A DNA stretch of 12,412 bases from Saccoglossus kowalevskii. Taxonomy: Eukaryota; Hemichordata; Enteropneusta; Harrimaniidae. The notes under the pieces are model-generated. The model ran no database searches. It saw only the letters and a program-made list of their open reading frames with translations, and was not told where the DNA came from. Shown one piece after another: positions 6,501-12,412 of this stretch. The stretch is taken from the NCBI RefSeq assembly GCF_000003605.2, contig NW_003121914.1, positions 184,485 through 196,896 of the forward strand. Reading direction: 5' to 3'. Both the position numbers and the translations under genes were made by a program. The stretch's first letter is position 1. Every line of letters begins with the position of its first letter.

Positions 6501-8621
6501 ATGCATTCCTGATTTCAAACACTAATAGGAAAACGCAACAATTATGTACAACTACGAGCGTGCTAGATTAACAATGGAATTTCGAGATGGCGGGGACGCC
6601 CCGGTGCCATGGAATCTTATACTTTATACATACAAGATAATCACAGCAGTGATCCACCTATTGCGAAGGTGTTGCAGAAAGACTTGTGGCAAGTGTAATG
6701 TGAGTAATGTTTCTAAACATATTTTACATGACAGTTATTCCAGTGAAATCTCAAGTCGGTCCAGCTGTGGTTCTATATCATCTCGCCTAGAATACTGAAT
6801 AAATTATCAAAGAAAGCTTATAAAGAACTCCCATGTGCTGAGGGTATTGTACAACAAGGGATACTGTGTTTGCTATATTAGTACATATCCAAAATGCATA
6901 AAACAAACAATGCATTTATTGCATTCACAATCATTGAAATGTTTCGAATAGAGTAATTATAGCATTAACAAACATAATTGCAAGCAGTGATCAGGATGTT
7001 TCTAAGTGGATATGGTATAATAAATAATTAACAAAATTATATATAACTTTTGCCCATATATCTTGACCGACAGCATAGTTACGGCACTAGTTGCATGTCC
7101 ATATTACAACAGTAGCTAAGATATTACAGTTATGCATATTATTGAGGTCACATAACCATATATAGTCATATGATACATTAATCTTATCTCTTCTCCGATG
7201 CCTTTATTATAGAATTGGTTGTATGTCACTATTTGCATTACAGTTATGCATATTAATCAGTTCACATGACCACATATTGTCATCTAATATACCATTCGCC
7301 ATATACATTTTCTGATTCCTTTAATAAAACACCGAATGCATGTACGACTGCAACAGTGCTTGAGATATTAGTCTTGCATATTAATGAGATCACATGCAAT
7401 TATACAAATTGGGTAACTAATTAATATGCATGGATTTCAACCCATGGAGTAATCAAATCTGTGAATTATATAAAAAGCAGCTATATATCAAGTTTTATTG
7501 AGTATTTCTGTGGAGTACCTATAAACTGGTTAATTTATGCAAATTAGGTAATTAGTAAGCACAAAGTTAGCCCTAATCTACACGAATATATGGCTTATCT
7601 CAGAGCACCCATGTACCACGTTGCATTGAAATCTGTTGACTAGTACCTGGGAAAGAAGTGAAAATACTTATAATTAGCTAAATAATATGCAAGATAGGTC
7701 TTTAATATGTACGGATTTCAATCAAAATATAATCAGGTTTGCGCATCATCCCAAGTTTCATTTACCAATTTTCGTTGATATCTGTTAAATGATACTTGAA
7801 AAACAAGTGAAAATGTAAAAAGTAAATTAGGTCTTTAATATGCACGGATATAAAAAAAATAAACAGGTTTGGACATCATTCCATTTGTTGAATGGTACTT
7901 GAAAAACAAGTGACAATGCTAACAATTGGCTCAATGCACAGATCACAAATAAAAATAATCAGGATATGGATTACCCCAAACCTCTATGAATCCAGTTTCA
8001 TTGAAATATATCAGGCGTAAAAAGTGTTACGCCTTTAAATTTGCTAATTAATATGCAAATTCATTCAATAATATGTACGGATCTGCACATTATCCCATCG
8101 CAATTATTTATCTAGTTTCAGACGCACGCACTGGTTCTTGAAAACAATATATATTTGTGTGTTCAATATGTATTTTCCACTGAAAGGTTTTCAATTTTTT
8201 TTTTAGAAATTCCAAGTTACAAAGGGCGGTGAAGAAGATAATGACAATTTGAAAGCTTTACCGTGGCAACGAGATAGCAAAATGGTTGAAAATAGTGGTT
8301 GGCTACAGAGAAGGACGACGCCGTTCCACAATCATGCGAAAACTGTCAAACAGTGACATACAACCCAGCCAAATAAAATCCGTGGACGAAATAAATGAAT
8401 TTATAAGAGAAAGTTTTCTGAAAAGAGAAAAGGAAATTAATGTGTATAGTTTGGAGCAGGTGCAGACAACCCTGGTAAATAACGTTGCTCATCTCGAACG
8501 AAAGGTGAACAAATTAACGAAAGAGTTGCACCAATTACAGACAAATGGTAATGAATATTTCAGCGTTTTACAGAGAGATATGAACATAACACAAAGACTG
8601 ATTACACAGTGTGTGGAATAG
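410..8621 (+). CDS. TRPC-like cation channel with ankyrin repeats, 11 exons
   Basis: Exons (coding): 410-548, 1378-1806, 1998-2398, 2524-2658, 2839-2994, 4002-4777, 5234-5369, 5471-5574, 5928-6117, 6529-6699 and 8207-8621. All joins use GT-AG, and phases agree (1,1,0,0,0,2,0,2,0,0). Exons 1-10 give 879 residues. Order: ankyrin repeats 58-323; linker 324-438 with KKFISANFTQRYLREVW, like the TRPC KKFVxHPxCQ segment; pre-S1 hydrophobic stretch about 455-478; S1 557-579; S2 595-614; S3 630-652; S4 662-685; S5 705-724; pore helix LFWTLFGLGD 767-776; S6 790-814 with LNMLIA; TRP-box-like helix 829-841 followed by APVPWN; then a coiled coil. LFWxxFGL, LNMLIA and the S2-S3 pattern point to TRPC, but ankyrin number and filter are unusual for it. 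The predicted role is a tetrameric plasma-membrane cation channel. Exon 11 shows a frame conflict. An orthologue name cannot be given. Confidence 0.9.
549..1377 (+). other. intron 1
   Basis: This 829-base, AT-rich intron shows no gene, no long open frame and no clear repeat on either strand. The pyrimidine-rich tract directly before 1378 is the only functional element seen. Confidence 0.75.
1378..1806 (+). CDS. exon 2: ankyrin repeats 1-4
   Basis: The acceptor TTTCTCAG sits at 1370-1377 and the donor GTACAT at 1807. The exon encodes residues 48-189, with residues 47 and 190 split across introns. Ankyrin repeats begin at about residues 58 (DGWTALHEVV), 91 (GTTPLHLL), 131 (GKTALHFASSRG) and 164 (GMAPIHEAV). 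Each has the TPLH-type turn and inner helix, and repeat 3 (131-163) is the most canonical. Repeat 2 is stretched by about seven residues. The fourth repeat runs on into exon 3. Confidence 0.92.
1998..2398 (+). CDS. exon 3: ankyrin repeats 4-8
   Basis: The acceptor AATACAG ends at 1997 and a consensus donor GTAAGT follows at 2399. The exon encodes residues 191-323. It completes repeat 4 (AGAELEMIDYD) and adds repeats starting at about 200 (GSAPVHYAAK), 233 (EQTPLHVLVV, stretched by an NNN insertion) and 272 (GLTALHRAAM). A partial last repeat starts at 305 (WQETPIEML). The splice between exons 2 and 3 rebuilds the AGA consensus of the ankyrin repeat, which confirms the join. Confidence 0.92.
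2524..2658 (+). CDS. exon 4: post-ankyrin linker
   Basis: The acceptor is TTCTTTTAG (ending 2523) and the donor GTGCGG (2659), with phase 0 on both sides and 45 codons (residues 324-368). The exon is too short to appear as a standalone ORF. It was placed from its splice sites, its open frame and its fit between exons 3 and 5. The peptide (NDPVTSDLNVAGKLGKADI and onwards, ending KKISKLKK) has no motif that I recognise. By position it would be part of the linker between the ankyrin domain and the membrane. Confidence 0.8.
2839..2994 (+). CDS. exon 5: linker helical domain
   Basis: The acceptor is TTTCAAAG (ending 2838) and the donor GTACTA (2995), with phase 0 and 52 codons (residues 369-420). 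The peptide is rich in charged helix (SYEELADKMDELAVRLFNQC), followed by DEYLLSYSLEYKHKK. Joined to exon 6 it reads HKKFISANFTQRYLREVW, which parallels the conserved TRPC segment just before the pre-S1 helix. This fit supports the join across the 1-kb intron 5. Confidence 0.85.
3040..3594 (-). mobile_element. possible LTR-type element remnant
   Basis: Read on the minus strand from 3594, the sequence starts TGTTATGTCTGTCATC. It then shows CCAAT-type boxes (GATTGGC, ATTGG), an AATAAA (3326-3331) and the AGTCTTGG tandem array. This order resembles a solo LTR. No clear CA terminus, target duplication or primer-binding site was found, and no element proteins are present. The left border is a guess. 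I cannot name the family, and a plain GC-rich intron segment remains possible. Confidence 0.2.
3208..3285 (+). repeat. degenerate CAAGACT tandem array
   Basis: Six units of a 10- to 22-base motif ending in CAAGACT or TTAGACT lie at 3211, 3233, 3244, 3255, 3267 and 3277. Most are preceded by GC-rich spacers such as GCCC or GCTCT. A hairpin TGGGGA-AAAG-TCCCCA (3197-3212) overlaps the first unit. Such arrays occur in LTR leaders and in mini-satellites; the class cannot be decided here. Confidence 0.55.
4002..4777 (+). CDS. exon 6: pre-S1, Cys-rich loop, S1-S4
   Basis: The acceptor AATTACAG ends at 4001 and a consensus donor GTAAGT is at 4778. A second AG at 4010-4011 would break the phase. The exon encodes residues 421-678. 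In order: TRPC-like segment (421-438), pre-S1 hydrophobic stretch (455-478), basic loop KNKRKRG (484-490), RRRSS (501-505, a possible basophilic kinase site), nine cysteines within 517-538, S1 (557-579), S2 ending EEIKQFIESP (about 595-618), S3 beginning NVFDVVMLTC (629-652) and most of S4. The S2-S3 layout matches TRPC channels. S4 has almost no basic residues, as expected for TRP channels that are not strongly voltage gated. Confidence 0.93.
4778..5233 (+). other. intron 6
   Basis: This 456-base intron runs between S4 coding parts. A minus-strand open frame at 4998-5315 overlaps exon 7 and has no recognisable motif, so it is treated as chance. Nothing else is seen. Confidence 0.75.
5234..5369 (+). 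CDS. exon 7: end of S4, S4-S5 linker, S5
   Basis: The acceptor TTTTTCAG ends at 5233 and the donor GTATTA is at 5370. The exon completes R679 and encodes 680-724. It reads RLMLFLQASHGVGLLQ, then LTFARMFYDVGQ, a TRPC-like S4-S5 linker (compare GPLQISLGR in TRPC), and S5 (705-724, hydrophobic FIFLLIGLLAFSLSII). Phase 2 in and phase 0 out agree with the neighbouring exons. Confidence 0.92.
5471..5574 (+). CDS. exon 8: pore turret
   Basis: The acceptor ACATAAG (ending 5470) is weak in pyrimidines and the donor is a consensus GTAAGT at 5575. The exon encodes residues 725-758 and two bases of V759. The peptide VYSLLSGTYNGEIGSG leads into an extracellular loop with an N-glycosylation sequon N747-N-T. 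It has no cysteines, so the turret disulfide known in TRPC4/5 is absent. The frame is open and the phase matches exons 7 and 9. Confidence 0.85.
5575..5927 (+). other. intron 8
   Basis: This 353-base intron lies between the pore turret and pore helix exons. An open frame of 64 codons (5633-5827) lacks a motif and splice sites compatible with insertion in frame. No repeat is recognised. Confidence 0.7.
5928..6117 (+). CDS. exon 9: pore helix, filter, S6
   Basis: The acceptor ATTTGTAG ends at 5927 and the donor GTAACG is at 6118. The exon encodes residues 760-822. The pore helix QIEDLFWTLFGLGD (763-776) has the TRPC LFWxxFGL core. The filter GLGD is followed by acidic residues D778, D781 and D783. 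S6 begins at about 790 and contains VVILNMLIAKMSDTY, very close to the TRPC S6 consensus LNMLIAM. The exon ends NRIE, in phase 0. Confidence 0.95.
6118..6528 (+). other. intron 9
   Basis: This 411-base, AT-rich intron between the S6 exon and the TRP-box exon shows only chance short frames. In-frame read-through from exon 9 continues to a TGA at 6199-6201, with no polyadenylation signal close by. Confidence 0.7.
6529..6699 (+). CDS. exon 10: TRP box helix and second Cys cluster
   Basis: The acceptor CACTAATAG ends at 6528 and a strong donor GTGAGT is at 6700. The exon encodes residues 823-879. MYNYERARLTMEFRDGG followed by APVPWNLI aligns with the TRPC WKFAR helix and its PxPFN motif, with Tyr in place of the usual Trp. 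A hydrophobic stretch and basic residues lead to CCRKTCGKC (870-878), a compact Cys4 cluster on the cytoplasmic side. If the donor is skipped, the frame stays open for 32 more codons. Confidence 0.92.
6700..6803 (+). CDS. alternative 3' extension of exon 10 (composite terminal exon)
   Basis: Reading through the exon 10 donor adds 32 residues (880-911), with ten serines (HDSYSSEISSRSSCGSISSR), before TGA at 6796-6798. The last base of the stop is the first base of an AATAAA (6798-6803). TG-rich sequence follows at about 6834-6868 and could be a downstream element. This would give a channel without the coiled coil. The serine-rich tail could be a phosphorylation target. Transcript evidence would be needed; chance read-through of 32 codons in an intron is possible. 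Confidence 0.35.
6804..7040 (+). other. intron 10, upstream part, featureless
   Basis: AT-rich sequence between the alternative 3' end of exon 10 and the repeat arrays. No open frame, repeat or RNA gene was recognised in it. Confidence 0.5.
7041..7400 (+). repeat. degenerate tandem repeat, period about 114-128
   Basis: Repeated blocks contain ACAGTTATGCATATT (7126 and 7240, with a variant TCTTGCATATT at 7372). Each is followed by an AG- or AT-containing TCACATG/TCACATAA motif and, later, a TGCATGT or TGTATGT block near an ACAACAGT-like string. At least three diverged units are visible. The first unit (about 7041-7125) lacks its left end. Confidence 0.6.
7400..8110 (+). repeat. second degenerate repeat family in intron 10
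   Basis: Diverged copies of a unit of about 100-140 bases share ATATGYACGGAT (about 7706, 7838 and 8072, with weaker copies at 7424 and 7934), AATCAGGTTTGSRCATCATYCC, and GGTACTTGAAAAACAAGTGA. The distances between anchors are 132, about 96 and about 138. The family resembles AT-rich, non-coding repeats common in invertebrate genomes. No reading frame is associated with it. Confidence 0.6.
8013..8034 (+). repeat. perfect 8-bp inverted repeat in intron 10
   Basis: AGGCGTAA (8013-8020) and TTACGCCT (8027-8034) are exact reverse complements around a six-base loop. It sits inside the degenerate repeat array, about 170 bases before exon 11. It may form a small RNA hairpin or may be a trace of an inserted element; no function can be assigned. 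Confidence 0.4.
8207..8621 (+). CDS. exon 11: C-terminal coiled coil, frame conflict
   Basis: A strong pyrimidine tract and TTTTAG end at 8206. The phase-0 frame from exon 10 gives KFQVTKGGEEDNDNLKALPW and onwards, but stops at TGA 8354-8356 after 49 codons. A frame one base later is open from 8253 to TAG 8619-8621. It contains STIMRKL, resembling the IMRNL motif of TRPC C-termini, and a heptad-rich coiled coil (VAHLERKVNKLTKELHQL and on). Both frames look coding, one before and one after the overlap at 8253-8353. A one-base indel there, for example in the A run 8279-8282, would unite them. Alternatives are a real null or variant allele, or an acceptor at 8254-8255, which restores the frame but has no pyrimidine tract. 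Confidence 0.75.
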
Positions 8622-8940
8622 ATATAGTGATAACCATATTATAAACTTCATGGTATACTATATATGGCAGACAAGTTAGAATATTTAAAAAGCCAACAAT
8701 GCTAGGCAAGACAGTTTATTTAAATTAATCTTTTAGTAATACATAAGTTATTTTGCAATACCTTCAATTTTACTTGTCTTGATTATGGTAAATGTTCGAA
8801 AACAAGCATTGTATTTATGTCAATTGTTAATATATGGACTATCATGATTGTTTTTTTCAATTGAGCATTCTTTATATATATTTGATATTCTAGTGATTTT
8901 TATTGATGTACAGTCTATTTTATTATTATACATCTGTCAA
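8622..8940 (+). other. 3' UTR and flank of the channel gene
   Basis: AT-rich sequence follows the distal stop. No canonical AATAAA was found before 9064. A TATAAA variant at 8639-8644 and an AATACA at about 8736 are the nearer options. The true 3' end cannot be placed from sequence alone. Confidence 0.4.
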
Positions 8941-9270
8941 AGTAACGCCATAAGTTACAGCGTGCCGTAATTTTGCTGTATTTTACGGGGTATTTTCATC
9001 CTAGCATACAAGAAAATGCGAATTCCAAATATGGAATGATTACGCGCGTAAGCGTCTTCTAATAATAAAAACAAACATGGCTGCCATCGGGGTTTGACCG
9101 GACTCCACACAAAGACGTTCGCTGATTCTGTTCTAAACTTTTTGGATTTCGGCATTCCCAAGGTGTAACCTTGGAAGGAAAAGATGTATAATAATAAGGG
9201 TATTACGAGAATACCTTAAAGCATGCACCAATACAGTACAGTTGGAGTATCGACTGACGCGCGGCGTTAC
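8941..9270. mobile_element. dyad-rich segment, possible MITE remnant
   Basis: The segment is bounded by GTAACGCC (starting about 8941) and its exact reverse complement GGCGTTAC (ending about 9270). Inside are a perfect hairpin CCAAGGT-GTA-ACCTTGG (9158-9174) and a second dyad GGTATT-ACGAG-AATACC (about 9199-9216). The GC content is higher than that of the flanks. No transposase frame is present, and no clear target duplication was seen. A 68-codon minus-strand frame (8955-9161) has no motif. Confidence 0.25.
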
Positions 9271-10809
9271 GTAAAAAATATAGTTTAACGAGAAATACTG
9301 ATTTATTGGATCAATGCAGTTTTAGATATAATAATTCTATATTCTGTTCTATATGACATAGATTGAAACTGTTCAGAGCCGATTTACAAGTGTATGTGTA
9401 ACTTTGCGGGGGCAAGATTATTAAAATTGGAGGCAAAATAATAATCTGAAATACACTTAAATATTAATGTAATATTACGGCTAAGTTTGGCGCAAGGCAG
9501 ACAAAGAGAACAGAAGCTTGAGAATAAATTACGTACAAATGCCACCCAAACTCAATTATGTTCTCTGATCAATCATAATTTGAATACAAACTTTATAGTA
9601 ACACTTTTACTCAATTCCAATTAACAAGTGTCACAGCCAATGCATTTCACACGCATTTTATAGATCACATTTTGAGCATGGTGAACCGCAATGATGTGTC
9701 GCTTCAAAAAGACAATTACATTGATTGTAACTGCAAGTGTTCTAATCGTTCATCGTAAGATTTTGCAATAACACTGCTGGAAGTGATAGAAGTGAAGTGT
9801 ATGTGTACATAAAATTATGTAGCGTGTGATGAATGTATTGAGAGGAATTCTGAAATCGAGTAATCATTGAATCGCACCAATACAATATTTACAATGTTTA
9901 ATCAATTTCAAAACAAATTGGCTAACTATTTAAATAATTTGATTATTGCTTGGTCCACTTTATTGAATATATATATATACACATCATTTCTCTATACGTT
10001 GTGTACATAAAACGAATTACTTTAAACAAATAGTAGACAATACATCCTAAATTGATGATATGTATATATTTATGCCACAGTCCCGAAAATTTAAACAATA
10101 ATAAATAATAAATCGCTAGTTGTTTACATTGTATTTGTGATCAGCGTGCGATGTGCATTTTGTATAACTTTCATTCAGGTCGGTTCACAACAACAAAATC
10201 TCAGAAGTACAATTTTTTGTACTTTTCGGATGATTCTAAGTTGAAGATTCTCTGCCAATACAGCATTGACAGAATGTATGATATAAAAACATACTGATAT
10301 ATATCCAGAATATAAATAAATACATTATGTGTTAACACCACAAAGTAATTAAGTTGTATTAAGTATTAAGTAGTACAAACGCTAATTTTTTGTTTCCATA
10401 AACTAACATTTGTTTTGACCGTTAGTTCTGTTCTAGTGTGTATGGTTGTTTCTCTTTTCCAGATTAATTCTTTTCATTAACATGTTTTTGTTTTTCAGTA
10501 ATAATAAAAGATACTTTCAAATTTGAAAGCACTATACATTCACTTTCAAATGTTTAAGATTAATTTGAATATATTCCCAATCGGCTCCTAGGTTAACATA
10601 GTATCATACTATTTATAGTAGAAATGTTATGTTCAACATAAAGTTACATACATGAATATGCTAGTGTTAATTAAAGCATTCGATATAAATAACATTTAAT
10701 TAATCTGTGTTAATTATCTGGTAAGAAAATATATTGTTCTCTTGATTTACTTTGACCATCATTGATTGCACATGAAACTTGAATTGCTGTCTTCATCCAC
10801 TTTTAATAA
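9271..10809. other. intergenic AT-rich DNA
   Basis: I see no exon with convincing splice sites, no RNA gene and no tandem array, apart from a short TA run (about 9967-9979) and one copy of the TTGGTCCACTTT repeat at 9950. Most open frames are very short. Confidence 0.6.
9950..9987 (+). repeat. dispersed repeat, copy 1
   Basis: TTGGTCCACTTT is followed 15 bases later by ATACACATCAT. The same pair, spaced by 14 bases, recurs at 12361-12397. The two copies are about 2.4 kb apart in the same orientation. Confidence 0.45.
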
Positions 10810-10885
10810 TCACTCATCATCATCTTTGGAGGAATTTGGATTCTTACTCCGTGACGTCTCTTTTTGAAGTGCTGTCATACAGTGT
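10810..10885 (-). CDS. candidate terminal minus-strand exon
   Basis: The acceptor TTGTTTTATTATAG precedes 24 codons ending in SKDDDE and a TGA. An ATTAAA lies just after the stop (about 10800-10806 on the minus strand). The hydrophilic, charged end looks like a plausible C-terminus. The phase matches the exon proposed at 11132-11207. Confidence 0.35.
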
Positions 10886-12316
10886 CTATAATAAAACAAT
10901 AAGCAGCAAGTCATTGACATGACAAAGTATCTGTTATGCATTTGTGAAAAAAACTGTACCAGTCTGCCATTTTCAAACTTACAAGTATGTATAAAATTCC
11001 AAATGATAAAATTTTTTGCTTGATTTTGATGATATTTATCTTTAAAATGGTTATTATTGGGAATCTTGAATTGGATCATGAATCAAATGCTTGTACATTT
11101 GTGTGACATAATGTATATGTGAAGTCTGAACCTGAGTGGGAAAGAAGTGCCAAAGATAAAAGCATTCCTAAACAAAATGGTCATCAGTCGGTCATTTGTA
11201 AACTGATCTGAAAAACAAAATGACATACAACAATATCTGCCCAACATTTAACTACACTAGAATTTTACATGTCTTCAGGTACTATTGTGTAACAATTTCT
11301 GATGATAACAATTATTGAACTGATTTTGTTATTTAAAGAATGATTGATGAAGCATGGACAGAATAGAATGACTGAAAATAATACCAAGATAAAAATTAGA
11401 TAACATGTACAGTAAAGTAATAAATCATAAATTTGGACAATAATGTTAATCATAAAACAAAAGTGATGACTTTAAATTTGCAGAATGCCTGCATTAGATT
11501 GAAACTCAGCCACATCAGCTGCAATAAATGTATTTATTTACACAGGGGTGTCCCCAAAGCATATAGTTTAGGTGGAATTAACCTACATAAACATAAATCA
11601 CTCTCTTTTACATTTAAATTAATGATACTTAATATTGAAATATTTATATAATAATATGATGACATGCATGGTATTTGAGATATTCAGTTTATCATGCTGG
11701 TAAATAATGACTGGATCATGCACATATGATATGAGATAATAATATGAACAGATGATACAGCAGTAAATAGCATTTTTAACACTAAACAATAAAGAACATT
11801 AATGTATTTAAACTCCATAAACACCCCTTTTATAAAACACATAGCCACAAACATTTCCTAGCAAAACTTACCTTCATATTTCCCCCAAATGACTACAAAT
11901 TAGTATGAAAAAAGGAACAAAAATATTAGTGAACTAACAGTCGTGCAAAAATAATTTTTGAATGTGATGATGAAGTTAAAAAGCTAATAAAATGTGTGAA
12001 AGATGAACAATTAACAATGAGAAAAAAAAACAATTATTACAGAGGTGTTAATTGAAATGTTAGTAACATATAATACATGACCAAAAATGCAAATAATACA
12101 TTTTTTGTACAGCTATGGATCACTTCCTATTAGAGATTCCATAAATATGTCAGAGATGAAAAAGCTGAACATAAGTGCCATGATAGCTACATTATTACTA
12201 ATTAGATTTATTAAGATACCTACTATGTTTAAATATGCATAAATATGGTCTGATTAAATTGTATTGAGCAATGCAAACATTACTCAACAGTTTGAGTGGA
12301 AAGCCTGGGTGAGAAC
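10810..12316 (-). CDS. candidate convergent gene, 3' part, unrecognised product
   Basis: Proposed minus-strand exons, in transcription order: 12284-12316, 12124-12164, 11872-11892, 11132-11207 and 10810-10885. All borders are AG and GT, and every join keeps the frame open (split codons D, I, D, R) to a TGA at 10810-10812. Pieces read FSPRLSTQTV, FFISDIFMESLIG, WGKYE, QFTNDRLMTILFRNAFIFG and HCMTALQKETSRSKNPNSS with an acidic DDDE end. The microexon and the acceptor at 11208-11209 have strong sites, whereas the donors at 12123 (GTGATC) and 11131 (GTTCAG) are weak. The exons are very small, so part or all of the model may be chance. The product is not recognised. Confidence 0.25.
11132..11207 (-). 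CDS. candidate minus-strand exon
   Basis: A strong acceptor (CATTTTGTTTTTCAG) precedes this exon. The frame with 24 complete codons (QFTNDRLMTILFRNAFIFG and on) stays open to the chosen donor and, if unspliced, for 16 more codons to a TGA. The donor CTCAG-GTTCAG is weak. The same CAG has a good pyrimidine tract and could instead be an acceptor for a frame reading VQTSHIHYVTQMYKHLIHD, so the local structure is ambiguous. Confidence 0.3.
11872..11892 (-). CDS. candidate 21-base microexon
   Basis: On the minus strand a long pyrimidine tract and a branch-point-like TACTAAT lead to TTTGTAG, then 21 bases (TCATTTGGGGGAAATATGAA plus a final G), then the donor GTAAGTTTT. The length is a multiple of three, so inclusion would keep any frame. 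Two of the three frames are open. It is the best-supported single piece of the minus-strand model. Confidence 0.35.
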
Positions 12317-12360
12317 CTGCTATTTACAAAAACCTAATTGAGATATAATGATTAAATGAA

Positions 12361-12397
12361 TTGGTCCACTTTGGTTTGTGGGCTACATACACATCAT
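12361..12397 (+). repeat. dispersed repeat, copy 2
   Basis: Second copy of the TTGGTCCACTTT / ATACACATCAT pair, at the right edge of the window. The left-flanking sequences are only loosely similar, so the full repeat unit cannot be bounded. Confidence 0.45.
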
Positions 12398-12412
12398 ATA
12401 CCATATATACTA

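Noticed and set aside
8955-9161. minus-strand frame of 68 codons in the 3' flank
   Set aside because: No motif, and it lies in a dyad-rich segment. It is more likely chance in GC-richer DNA.
10950-11060. minus-strand exon ending at a strong GTAAGT donor (about 10980)
   Set aside because: The frame that would join the terminal exon in phase is closed by a TAA shortly upstream and has no good acceptor.
11265-11453. minus-strand hydrophobic frame of 62 codons
   Set aside because: AT-rich codons (Ile, Leu, Tyr, Phe) look like a chance frame. A possible acceptor is present, but its phase does not fit the neighbouring candidate exons.
11433-11651. plus-strand frame of 72 codons at the right end
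   Set aside because: Low-complexity composition, with no motif or splice context.

Overview
The window looks like AT-rich nuclear DNA from an invertebrate animal. The main gene is cut by GT-AG introns of about 100 to 1500 bases. It encodes a metazoan-type TRP cation channel, and the introns carry degenerate repeats. Nothing fixes the phylum; a lophotrochozoan or invertebrate deuterostome is an informed guess. No bacterial, phage or CRISPR features are visible.

Main gene, + strand, about 174-8621. Eleven exons join in consistent phase into a TRPC-like channel: an N-terminal ankyrin domain of seven repeats plus a partial eighth (exons 1-3); a linker ending in a TRPC-type motif (exons 4-5 and the start of 6); a pre-S1 hydrophobic segment and S1-S4 (exons 6-7); S5, pore loop and S6 (exons 7-9); a TRP-box helix (exon 10); and a C-terminal coiled coil (exon 11). 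A TATA/Inr-like promoter lies near 140-178, and the first AUG of the inferred spliced mRNA is at 410. Exons 1-10 encode 879 residues. Three endings are visible: a 911-residue form reading into intron 10, where the stop codon overlaps an AATAAA; a 928-residue form reading exon 11 in its spliced frame; and a form of about 1017 residues with the coiled coil, which needs a one-base frame change inside exon 11.

Unusual parts of the channel: a nine-cysteine cluster in 22 residues between pre-S1 and S1, a second Cys4 cluster just after the TRP-box helix, a TRPV-like GLGD filter in a TRPC-like pore, and more ankyrin repeats than the four usual for TRPC. The channel is predicted to sit in a membrane as a tetramer and pass cations. 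Its ligand or stimulus cannot be read from the sequence.

Non-coding DNA. Intron 5 (2995-4001) holds a block unlike its surroundings, with a degenerate CAAGACT tandem array and weak LTR-like marks on the minus strand. Intron 10 (6700-8206) holds two families of degenerate repeats with periods of about 115-130 bases. The 3' flank (8622-10809) is mostly featureless AT-rich DNA, apart from a dyad-rich segment at 8941-9270 that could be a MITE remnant.

Right end, - strand, 10810-12316. A weakly supported convergent gene is proposed from small exons with matching phases, including a 21-base microexon with strong splice sites. Its product is not recognised.
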